A stretch of 64,000 bases of DNA from Rugosimonospora africana (GTDB lineage: Bacteria > Actinomycetota > Actinomycetes > Mycobacteriales > Micromonosporaceae): contig NZ_BONZ01000021.1 of assembly GCF_016862975.1 (NCBI RefSeq), positions 62,001 to 126,000 on the forward strand, in the 5' to 3' direction. The position numbers and the translations under genes were made by a program. The notes under the pieces were generated by a model. It had not been told where the DNA came from, did not search any database, and was given only the letters and a program-made list of their open reading frames with translations. Shown one piece after another: positions 16,701 through 25,100 of this stretch; the stretch's first letter is position 1; each line of letters begins with the position of its first letter.

Positions 16701-17105
16701 TCACTCCTCGACCACCTCCACGCCGAACCACTCCAGCATCGCCGCGCAGCTCCGGCACGGCGCCGCGGCCAGACCGTGCGCCGGGTCGCCGGCCTCGCGG
16801 ATCCAGCACAGCGACAACTGCGCCCCCCACAGCTGCGCCCGTGCCGCGTTCGCGGTGAGCGTGCCGCCGGCCTCCGCCTGTGCCGCGTAGAGCACGTCGG
16901 AGACGAGTACCGCCTCCGCGCACCAGCCGGTGTAGCGCTCGCGCAGCTCGACGGGCAGCTCGTGCAGGAACCGGCGAACCACCGGATGCAGGTCGGGAGG
17001 AGTGTCGCCGCGCACCGAGGTGTGCTGGTACACGGCGCCGTTGACCAGCAACGCCCCCGCGGTCAGCGGCAGCTGCCGGGTGCCTCGTGTCTGACTCGTC
17101 GCCAT
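16701..17105 (-). CDS. Stand-alone YwqJ-type deaminase domain protein
   Basis: 134 residues. It carries the zinc-deaminase signature of the YwqJ toxin family: GWCAEAVLVSD (Cys62-Ala63-Glu64), then a helix with IREAGDPAHG and finally APCRSC (Cys117, Cys120). The same arrangement occurs in the giant toxin (HGKCAEVALISD ... PCNTC). The protein has no targeting domain, signal peptide or WXG region, so it is either a toxin cassette delivered in trans, a remnant, or an antitoxin-like decoy. First gene of the operon with SUKH-3 and SseB; the start ATG lies 211 bp from the divergent EccA-like gene. Confidence 0.75.
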   Translation of the reverse strand: MATSQTRGTRQLPLTAGALLVNGAVYQHTSVRGDTPPDLHPVVRRFLHELPVELRERYTGWCAEAVLVSDVLYAAQAEAGGTLTANAARAQLWGAQLSLCWIREAGDPAHGLAAAPCRSCAAMLEWFGVEVVEE

Positions 17106-17316
17106 GCCTCCACCACCGGTTCGGGCCTCGTGGTTGACACCCTATCCGGCGTACCCGCCGCGCGGGCCGCCCAGCGAGGCGGGAACATCCGACCGGAGCG
17201 CGGCCGGCGGGCGCAAGCACACCACGTCGCCCATCGTCTGGATCGCGGTCGGCTGCGATAATGCGGGGAGTCGACGCGACACCGCCCGACTCCGGCCCTC
17301 GACCCAGCCTGGAGCT

Positions 17317-18993
17317 ATGAGCCGCACCCTTCTGGTCTCCCCCGCGCAGCGCGGTGCCTACGCCACCATCGGCGACGCCCTCGCCGCGGCCACCGACGAC
17401 TCGGTGATCGCGGTCGCGCCCGGCACCTACCTCGAAGCCATCTACCTCACCAACAAACGGGTACGCCTGATCCCGGCCGAGTCCGGCGGCACGGTGACGC
17501 TGGACGCGACGCGGATGCCCCATCCGGCGGTCAGCTGCCGCGACGCGACCCTGACCATCGAGGGGTTCACGCTGCGCGCCGGCGACGCCCCGGTCGTCAC
17601 CGCTCGGGGCACCGAGCTCGCCCTGTCCGGCTGTGACCTGGCGGCCCGGTTCGGCCCGGGCGTGGACGTCACCGGCGGCCGCGTCGACCTGCGCAGGTGC
17701 ACGATCGCCGGGGCGCAGTACGGCATCGTCATCGAGGACGCGTCCGGCATCGTCGACGACTGCCACATCAGCGACGTGGCGGAAGACGGCATCATCCTGC
17801 GCATCGGCGCCGATCCGGTCGTCACGGCCAGCTCGGTCCGCGGCTGCGGGCGGCGCGGCGTCTACATCTACCAGTTCGGCCGCCCGACCCTGGAAGGGTG
17901 CGAGGTGACCCAGGCCGGCGACGTGGGCATCGCCGTCGCGCACCAGAGTTCGCCGACGATCCGGCGCTGCTGGGTTCACGACACCCAGGGCGTGGGCCTG
18001 TCGTTCGCGCGGGGCTGTGCCGGCTCGGTCGAGGAGTGCCGCGTGGAGAACACCGCCGACCCGGCGGTGGAGATCGCCGACGGCGCCACCACGACGGTGG
18101 TCGCCGCCGCACCCGACGCTCCCCCGCTCAAGATGGGCGATCCCGGCCCGAACGCCGGTGGTGACGCCGAAGCGGTCGAGGCGCTGCTGACCGAGCTGGA
18201 CTCGATGGTCGGCCTGACCGGAGTCAAGGGCGAGGTACGCGCGCTCATCGACGAGATCCAGGTCAACGAGTGGCGGCGCAGCGCCGGCCTGTCGGTCGGC
18301 GGGATGAGCCATCACCTGATCTTCTCGGGCGCCCCGGGCACCGGTAAGACCACGGTCGCGCGGCTGTACGGCAAGCTGCTCGCCGCGCTCGGCGTGCTGC
18401 CGAAGGGCGCGTTCAAGGAGGTCGCCCGCAGGGACCTGGTCGGTCAATATCTGGGCCACACCGCCGAGAAGACGTCCGCGGCGTTCGAGGAAGCCCGCGG
18501 TGGCGTGCTGTTCATCGACGAGGCATACACGTTGTCGCGCTCGATGGGCTCCGGTGGCGACTTCGGCCAGGAGTCGATCGACACGCTGGTGAAGCTGATG
18601 GAAGACCATCGCCACGAGATCGCGGTGATCGCCGCCGGCTACACAGTCGAGATGGAGGAGTTCCTGTCTGCCAACCCCGGCCTCGCGTCGCGGTTCTCCA
18701 AGAGCATCGTCTTCGAGAACTACAGCCCCGAGGAGTTGCTCCGCATCGTGCAGCGGATGTGCGCGGCGGACGACTACGTGTTAGGTGCCCAGGTGGAGCA
18801 CACCCTGCTGATACACTTCAGCACCATCGAGCGGGACGCGAACTTCGGCAACGCCCGGGAGGCGCGCAAGCTGTTCGAGGGTGTTCGCAAGGCACAGGCG
18901 CAGCGCCTGCGGGTTCTCGGGCGCCGGCCCAGCCTTGACGAGCTGCGGCTCATCGAAAAGTCTGACATCGACGCGATCACCGGAACCGGCTGA
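17317..18993 (+). CDS. EccA-type AAA+ ATPase fused to an N-terminal right-handed beta-helix
   Basis: 558 residues. Residues 1-~265 form beta-helix coils (ISDVAEDGIILRIGADP, GCGRRGVYIYQFGRPTLEG and so on), like carbohydrate-binding or periplasmic copper-binding repeat proteins. Residues ~290-558 are a CbxX/CfqX-type AAA+ domain with Walker A GAPGTGKT at 338-345, Walker B VLFIDEAY (Asp401-Glu402) and the family motif HTAEKTSAAFEEA. EccA proteins are cytosolic T7SS ATPases whose N-terminus is normally TPR and binds substrates. Here the TPR part is replaced by a beta-helix. GATAAT at 17257-17262 may be a -10, though no good -35 is seen. Start ATG chosen as the first codon before the conserved beta-helix. 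Confidence 0.85.
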   Translation: MSRTLLVSPAQRGAYATIGDALAAATDDSVIAVAPGTYLEAIYLTNKRVRLIPAESGGTVTLDATRMPHPAVSCRDATLTIEGFTLRAGDAPVVTARGTELALSGCDLAARFGPGVDVTGGRVDLRRCTIAGAQYGIVIEDASGIVDDCHISDVAEDGIILRIGADPVVTASSVRGCGRRGVYIYQFGRPTLEGCEVTQAGDVGIAVAHQSSPTIRRCWVHDTQGVGLSFARGCAGSVEECRVENTADPAVEIADGATTTVVAAAPDAPPLKMGDPGPNAGGDAEAVEALLTELDSMVGLTGVKGEVRALIDEIQVNEWRRSAGLSVGGMSHHLIFSGAPGTGKTTVARLYGKLLAALGVLPKGAFKEVARRDLVGQYLGHTAEKTSAAFEEARGGVLFIDEAYTLSRSMGSGGDFGQESIDTLVKLMEDHRHEIAVIAAGYTVEMEEFLSANPGLASRFSKSIVFENYSPEELLRIVQRMCAADDYVLGAQVEHTLLIHFSTIERDANFGNAREARKLFEGVRKAQAQRLRVLGRRPSLDELRLIEKSDIDAITGTG

Positions 18994-19025
18994 CCACCAC
19001 TGCCGGGCCCGGGGAGGTGGACCGC

Positions 19026-19652
19026 ATGACCATGCAGGACGGACAGCCGGAGGTGTTCCGGCCGACCTGGTCGCAGACCTGGCAGCTCAACCTGCGTCCG
19101 TGGCTGCCGGTGAACATCGTGATCCTGTTGCTCACCTGGGTTATCGGATATGTCATCGGCGGGCCGGTGGCCTCGGTCGTCATTCCGGTGGTGCTGATCG
19201 CCGCGATCGTGGCGCTCAGCCGGTACGCGAGCCGGTCACAGGGCCTGCGGGTCTCCGGGCACGGGGTGGAGCTGCTCCGTCGCGACGGCGGCATCGTACG
19301 GATGCGTTGGCCGGACATCGAGCAGGTGGCCGTGGTGGCGCAGAGCGGCCGGAGCATCGTGGCGCCGTACGGTGTGGCACGCGCGGCGGCCGGCGCGTCG
19401 ATGAGCGCGTACGTGGCGGCGAACACCGGGCCGGGTCTGCTCGGCCGTGGCGAGAGCCTCACCCGGGCGGAAGCGGACCAGCAGCGGAAGCAGGGACCGG
19501 AGTGGCTGCCGTACCGGCAGACACTGGACCAGTTCGGGCTGCGTCTGGTCGTCATCGACCGTGACTGGCAGACCGGCCGGATCGGCGAGTGGGTCCGCGC
19601 CTACCGGCCCGACCTGCTGCCACCGGTGCCGTCCCCGGCGAAGCAGAGCTGA
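19026..19652 (+). CDS. Small membrane protein, unknown family
   Basis: 208 residues from the ATG eight bases behind GGGGAGG; a GTG at 19017 inside that site is less likely. Two membrane helices (residues ~23-45 and ~48-65) are followed by a soluble PH-like beta domain: HGVELLRRDGGIVRMRWPDI, then EQVAVV, and near the end LRLVVIDRDWQTGRIGEW. I infer a membrane-anchored accessory of the T7SS region because it lies 32 bp after the EccA-like gene on the same strand. No function is recognised. Confidence 0.7.
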   Translation: MTMQDGQPEVFRPTWSQTWQLNLRPWLPVNIVILLLTWVIGYVIGGPVASVVIPVVLIAAIVALSRYASRSQGLRVSGHGVELLRRDGGIVRMRWPDIEQVAVVAQSGRSIVAPYGVARAAAGASMSAYVAANTGPGLLGRGESLTRAEADQQRKQGPEWLPYRQTLDQFGLRLVVIDRDWQTGRIGEWVRAYRPDLLPPVPSPAKQS

Positions 19653-19736
19653 CGGGCGCTGGCCTTTGGCCACGCAGAGCTGACGAGCGCCGGCCTTCCG
19701 CCACGCAGAGCTGACGGGCGTTGGCCTCCCGCTGGC
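19644..19736. repeat. 31-bp tandem repeat overlapping a stop codon
   Basis: Three copies with exact 31-bp period start at 19644, 19675 and 19706 (CAGAGCTGACGGGCG then TTGGCCT or similar). The first copy includes the TGA of the preceding gene. Confidence 0.85.
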
Positions 19737-19753
19737 CCAAGACTGAGCGGCAC

Positions 19754-20257
19754 TCAGGCCGCGCCGTCCTCCTCGGGTGCGTAGCCCTCGTCGGGCTCGA
19801 CCCCGGGCAGCCCCACCGCCCGTCGCCGGTTGGTCAGCTCCCACGACCGGTACACCAGGCTGGCCGGAGCCGGAATCTCCTGAACGTCCCGCAGCGCGGT
19901 CACCACGGCGGCCGTCAGGCGCTCGTACTCCCCGGTCGTCGCCGGCCACGGCAGCCGGATGGTCCAGTTCGGGACCTCGTCCTCGCGGGTCGGCTCGCGC
20001 CAACCCACGGCGGCCAGCAGCCGCCGGTCCCGCATCGACAGCGACCCGATCGGGTCGTCGAAGGTCCCGCCGGGCGCCTCGGCCTGCAGTTCCCCCTTGT
20101 CCTGGAAGAACTGTGCGTAGTGCAGTGGATTGCCGCGCTCAATGATGATCAGAGTGGCTTCCATGGGCAGCCGTTTCAGCTCGTGACCGAGGGCCCGCGC
20201 GAAGCCGTCCCACCCGTCGGCCGCGCCGTCCGGCGCCGGTGTGCCCACCTCGGTCAC
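19754..20257 (-). CDS. Small TY-chap/YbjN-like protein, tentative
   Basis: 167 residues from a GTG whose GTGA overlaps the stop of the upstream gene. The start GWDGFARALGHELKRLPMEA then a hydrophobic strand (TLIIIERGNPLHYAQFFQ), LLAAVGW and NWTIRLPWPATTGEYERLTA match my memory of TY-chap (YbjN-like, type III/VII chaperone-related) domains. I cannot confirm this without a profile search. The C-terminus is acidic (GVEPDEGYAPEEDGAA). Part of a three-gene minus-strand group behind the giant toxin, so it is a candidate chaperone or immunity factor. Confidence 0.65.
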   Translation of the reverse strand: MTEVGTPAPDGAADGWDGFARALGHELKRLPMEATLIIIERGNPLHYAQFFQDKGELQAEAPGGTFDDPIGSLSMRDRRLLAAVGWREPTREDEVPNWTIRLPWPATTGEYERLTAAVVTALRDVQEIPAPASLVYRSWELTNRRRAVGLPGVEPDEGYAPEEDGAA

Positions 20258-20793
20258 GACCCGTACGCCGACGTCTCGTCGGCGAAGTCGAGGTCGCTGT
20301 TGCGGTCGAGCACCAGCGTCACCGTCGTCGGTTCCTTCTCCAGCGTCAGGGTGAGCACGTCCATGCGCCAGGCGGCCGTGGCGTCCAGGCCGCCCTCCAC
20401 CTCCGTCGGCTGGCCGAACGACTCGGTCAACGCCCGGGTAGCCAGCGCGAAGGTGTCCTGCAGGAAGGGCTCCACCGCGGGAACGAACGGTTTGATGGTG
20501 TCGCACACCGCCGTCGAGACGGAGGCCACCTGGCTCGAATCGTGGTCATCCAGCCACAGCATGCCCGGGCTGTCGGTCAGACCGAACCCGGAGTCCGCCA
20601 ACAGCAGGTTACGGATCCCGCTGGGCTCCTCGGCCGCCCGCCACCCGAGACGCGCCAGGATCTGCGCCGGCTCGGCCCGGCGCAGCATCGGTTCGACGTC
20701 GATCAATCGCTGGGCGAGCGAACGGACCTCGTCGGCGGACAGCATCCGCCATTCGCGTGCGGCCTCCCGCTGCACCGGCTGGCCCTCAGTCAT
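20254..20793 (-). CDS. Small acidic cytosolic protein, DUF6301-like (tentative)
   Basis: 179 residues, no signal or membrane helix. An N-terminal helical part (MLSADEVRSLAQRLIDV ... ILARLGWR) precedes a region with FLQDTFALATRALTESFGQP and a C-terminal strand pair WRMDVLTLTLEKEPTTVTLV then LDRNSDLDF. The pattern recalls DUF6301 proteins found beside actinobacterial toxins; this is from memory and unverified. It overlaps the next gene by four bases, and 105 bp separate it from the upstream LRR protein. Confidence 0.62.
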   Translation of the reverse strand: MTEGQPVQREAAREWRMLSADEVRSLAQRLIDVEPMLRRAEPAQILARLGWRAAEEPSGIRNLLLADSGFGLTDSPGMLWLDDHDSSQVASVSTAVCDTIKPFVPAVEPFLQDTFALATRALTESFGQPTEVEGGLDATAAWRMDVLTLTLEKEPTTVTLVLDRNSDLDFADETSAYGS

Positions 20794-20898
20794 GCGCTCA
20801 CCCTATCCGAATTCGAGGCCCGAACCGGCGCCGTCCGTGCCGCCCGGCCGCGTCCGAAATCGAAGCCCGGCGCGGCGCCGTCCGCGCTGGAGCACGCG

Positions 20899-22152
20899 TC
20901 AGACCTCCGCGTACTCCGGGTCGAACACCTGCTCGTCCACACCGCTCGGCTGCCAGCGCAGCCACGCCCGGTCGTACCGCTCGGCGAGCTCCATCGCCCG
21001 GTACGGCTTGTCGACGCTGACCAGCGTGCCGTCGTAGTCGTACCCCGGCAGCGCGTTGAGCCGCAGGTTCCGGTCCGCCCGCAGGTACCGCAGTTCGGGC
21101 AGCGCGTCGCTGGCGGCCAGTTCCTCGATCCCGGCCAGGGTCACCCCGGTGTTGTCCAGGCTCAGCCAGCGCAGCCCGGTCAGGTACGGCGAGGCGAGAA
21201 CCCGGTGCAGGCCGTCGTCGCCGATCGGGTTGCCCCAGAACGACAGCCCCCGCAGCCGGGCCAACTCCGGTAGCGCGGCCAGCTCGTCGATCCGCTCATC
21301 CGCCTCGCCGGTCAGGTACAGCATGCGCAGCGGCACGTGGGCCACGAAGAGCCCGGCGTCCTCGATGAACCAGCTCGCCTTCATGGCAACGGCCTCGACG
21401 AACCCGCGCCGGACGTGCCAGTCCTTCCCGATGGGGCCCCAGACCTCCGGCGGTACCACTTCGGTGTGGTACTGGCGCTCCAGCTGGTTCATTTCCCTCA
21501 GCCGCACCGGGCTCCACGCGACGCCCGCCTGCCGGTCCAGCGTGTACCGCACCTGCAGCCGGATCAGCCGCGCGTAGTCCGGATGTTCCGGCTCCACCGC
21601 GTCCGCGTAGGCCAGCCGGAGCCCGTCGTCGTCCGGCTCCGCCACGATGCGCGCGTACAGCTGCCCGAGGACATCCTCGGGAGCCACCGCGATCGGCGCG
21701 GTGACCGGTGGCAGCGCGTACTCGGCCCACCGCCGCTCGTCGTCGGCGATCACGAACGTCTCGGCCGGGAAATCGCGCCGTCCCAGCGCCGGCGACCAGG
21801 CCGCCAGCAGCAGGACGTCGTCCCGCAGCAGCGCCGGGTAGCCGAACTCCCGGCACACCTCGTCGAACAGCGCCGATACCTCGGCCAACCGATCGGACCT
21901 GTGGTAGGCGGGCACCGCGACCTGCAGCTCGGTGCCGTACCCCTGCGAGATGTTGACCCGCGACGGGTCCCACCGGCGATCACTGACGCGTACGGTGACT
22001 GTCTTCGACGGTTCGCCCGACATCGGCCGTTCCAGAAGATTGAGCCGTTTGACCGTGCGCCGCATGCGGAAGCCGAGCCGCGCCGCGAGCTGGGCCGCCA
22101 CGGCGTAGGCGGGCGTGTCGGCGCGCAACTCGATCTGCAGCGAACTCATCAC
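20899..22152 (-). CDS. TIGR02996/leucine-rich-repeat protein behind the giant toxin
   Basis: 417 residues. The first ~150 residues are an unknown alpha/beta domain (LQIELRADTPAYAVAAQLAA). Then comes the TIGR02996 motif (YARIVAEPDDDGLRLAYADA ... DYARLIRLQVRY, residues ~170-215). The C-terminal ~170 residues are degenerate leucine-rich repeats (LARLRGLSFWGNPIGDDGL, TGLRWLSLDNTGVTLAGI). Its GTG/ATG start overlaps the toxin stop by four bases, so the two are co-translated. The N-terminal domain plus position makes it the first candidate immunity protein for the toxin's last domain. Start codon could be GTG 22152 or ATG 22149. Confidence 0.72.
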   Translation of the reverse strand: MMSSLQIELRADTPAYAVAAQLAARLGFRMRRTVKRLNLLERPMSGEPSKTVTVRVSDRRWDPSRVNISQGYGTELQVAVPAYHRSDRLAEVSALFDEVCREFGYPALLRDDVLLLAAWSPALGRRDFPAETFVIADDERRWAEYALPPVTAPIAVAPEDVLGQLYARIVAEPDDDGLRLAYADAVEPEHPDYARLIRLQVRYTLDRQAGVAWSPVRLREMNQLERQYHTEVVPPEVWGPIGKDWHVRRGFVEAVAMKASWFIEDAGLFVAHVPLRMLYLTGEADERIDELAALPELARLRGLSFWGNPIGDDGLHRVLASPYLTGLRWLSLDNTGVTLAGIEELAASDALPELRYLRADRNLRLNALPGYDYDGTLVSVDKPYRAMELAERYDRAWLRWQPSGVDEQVFDPEYAEV

Positions 22153-25100
22153 TGGCCTTCCGAGGACGGTGGGTGCAGCGAACCGCCGTCCACGATAAAC
22201 CGCACCATGACACCGCGGCGGACTCCATCGGGGACCTGCCGCAGGGCGTCATCGGCCTGGGCGATGGTCAGCCCCGCGCTGCGGCCGTCCAGCACGATCT
22301 CTGAGAGATCGGCCGCGCGGGCCCGTTCAAGGGCGTTCTCCAACGAGGTCTTCAGCAGGCCGCGAGACGCCGATGGCAGCTCGCGGAGCAGAGCGACGGC
22401 ACCCGGGCTGTCCGGCCCGTACCGCAGGAGGCCAACGTCCGACTCGCCGTTGATCTCCGGCAGTCCGCGCACCGCCACACCCGCGGCGGCCAGGTCGTCG
22501 GCGACGGTGCGTGACTGGTCGCCGAGGTGGCCCCGCGGATCGGCGACCGCGGGCGAGAAGTGCTCCACCGGCAGGTTCACATCGGCTATGCGGCCCGCCT
22601 GGTTGCGGATGCTCGGCGGGATGTCGCGGGAGTCGTGCGGGAGCACCGACGCCTGCTCCCCCACCAGCGCCGAGGCGGCCGCTCGCAGGTGCTCCGGCAG
22701 CCTCTCCGACAGTGCCGTGCCCGGTCGCCCGACGACCCCGGCCGAGCCGAGCAGCCGCAGCCCGCCGCCGGCGTCACGCAGGCCGTGGATCTCGCCGTTG
22801 ACCCCGTACAGCGGCTGGAGCTCGTGCCTGGAGACCACGTCGGCGACACCGGTCGGGTACGAGCTCTCCTGACCGATGGAGATCACGATCCGGTCGTACA
22901 CCTCGACGTCCCCGGTGTCGAAGCGGACCCGCAGCCTGCCCTCGGTCGTCTGGAGCACCTCGACCGGGCTGCGCAGCGACCGCCGGACCCGGCTCCACAC
23001 CTCCTTCGAGTACGCGCCGTGCTCGTCGGTGTTGCGGCGGTTGTACCCGCCCGCCTTCCTGAACGCCCCGTCGACCTCGGCCCGGGTGTGCGTCCCGCCG
23101 CCGAGGGTGTCCAACGCGGTCCAGTCGACGTGATGTCCCGGCCTCGCCGCCGCCTGCTCCACGTCCCAGGCGCCGGACGCGCCCGCGCCATAGACCAGCA
23201 CCCGGTCCTCGGGCCGGTAGTCGCCGGCCAGGTTGTGCCCACCGAACTGCACCTGGCGGGTACTCGCCGCCTGCCGCAGCTCGTCGTGCAGGCCGGGCGG
23301 CAGGTCGGCCGGGTCCACCGGGGTACGGTCGCCGGTGCGCACGATTTCCCCGGTGGTGGGGTGCACGGAGTACCCGGACGGATGGTCGACGAACCGGGGA
23401 TCCCTGAACCCTTCCGGTCCGAAGCCGAGCCGGCGCAGCGCCGCCGGGTCCACCGACGACTGGTGGATCGGGCGCCCACCCGGGTCGTACAGGCGCTCGG
23501 TGTCCGGGTCCACCGAGAACCCGGTGGCCGGGTCCACCACCCGGGGATCGGTGAGCCGCCCGGAGTTGTCCGCCAGCAGCGGCCCGACCGGGTTCCCGCG
23601 GAACTCCAGCGGCTCGCCACCCCCGTCCAGGCCGAACCGGGTCTGCACCTCGCGCGGAAGGTCGCGCGGCGCCACCACGCCGCCGGACGGGTCGCGGTAC
23701 GTCGGCGTCCCGCTCGCGTGGTCGACACTGAACCGGGTCGCCGGATCGACCAGCCGGCCGGCGGGCACCCGCTCTCCCATCCCGGGGATGCGGGCCGGCC
23801 CCGGTCCGCTCGCCACGTCCACCGCGCTCGCGTACATCGGCGGGCGCCCGTCGACCGTCACCCGGTACGTCGCGCCGTCCGGCCAACCGGGCGCGTGCTC
23901 CCCCGGCCGTACCTCGATGGAGGTCACCGATCCGTGATAGGTCGGCATGTCGCTCATCGCCCGGGCCGCGCCGACGGCGAGCCCGAAGTGGTCCGACCGG
24001 GTGAAGCGGGTGCCGTCCAGCGCGAACTGGCTCGGCTGCAGCGGCAGGCCGCGCAGTTCGAGTTCCAGGGGCAGCTGGCCGGTCTCCAGCTCGCCGCGGC
24101 CCAGCCAGGGCTCGCCGTGGTCGCCGATGCACATCACCGGCGGTACCCCGTCGCCGCGGTCGCCGGCCGCCCCGAGGTTCAGGTAGTCGGACGTGGCCGC
24201 CCAGCCGTCGCCGATGATGAGACGGTCGAAGACCGGCAGCATACCGCCGGTCAGCGCGGCGTCCACCCGCTCGCACAGCAGCCCGTCCGCCGTGTCGCGA
24301 CGCGCGATGAGGTCCCGTACTCCGTCGGCCAGCCGCAGCCGGTCGGCGTGCCGCAGCGCACGGAGTTCGTCGGCCAGCGGCAGGCGCCCGTCGTCGCCCA
24401 TCAGGCTCGCGGTGATCGTGCTGACTTCGCCGCTGTTCCGACCGAGGTACCGGCTCAGGGCCTTCTCCCGCGCCTCTCTCGCCGCGTCGCCCACCTTCGG
24501 CCGGTTCGACCCCAGCTTGTGTATGTCGCCGGGCGAGCCCCGGTCGTCCAGCCCGTACGCCACGGCCATCCCGGCCGCGTCCGCCCGCAACTGCTCCACC
24601 CGGGCCGTGTCGCCGGCGGCGTCGGCCGCCCGCAGGTCGAACACCAGCGTGCGCATGGCCGCAGCCCGCCCCCGGTCGAACGGGCCGAGGCCGTGGCGGC
24701 CCCGACCGGACGGGACGGCGCCCTCACCCAGGATCGATGTCACGTCGGAGCGGGTACCGGCCATCCGGTCGCCGGCAACCGAGTCGACCTCGGCCAGCGA
24801 CGCCGCGACGGCCCGCCGCACGTGCTCCGCTGACGCGTTCTCGGACAGGTACACGACGGCGTGATCGGACTGGTAGCGCACGGACGCGGTCGGCGCGTAC
24901 CGCTGCCCCTCCGCGGTGACCGTGTCGTGCTCGCCCACCGGAGCGGTCTCGAACCGAACCTCGTACGCGTGATCGCCGGAAAACTGGAGCCGGACGTGCC
25001 CGGTCGTCGGGTCGACCACGGCACCGTGCGGCAACAACTCCGGCGTCGCCAGGGTGTCGGCCAGTGCCGCGTGGGTACGGGCGGGGTCGGCGTCGGCCAG

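Noticed and set aside
17134-17150. TTGACA upstream of the EccA-like gene
   Set aside because: The following TATCCG is three bases away and no -10 occurs at 16-18 bases.
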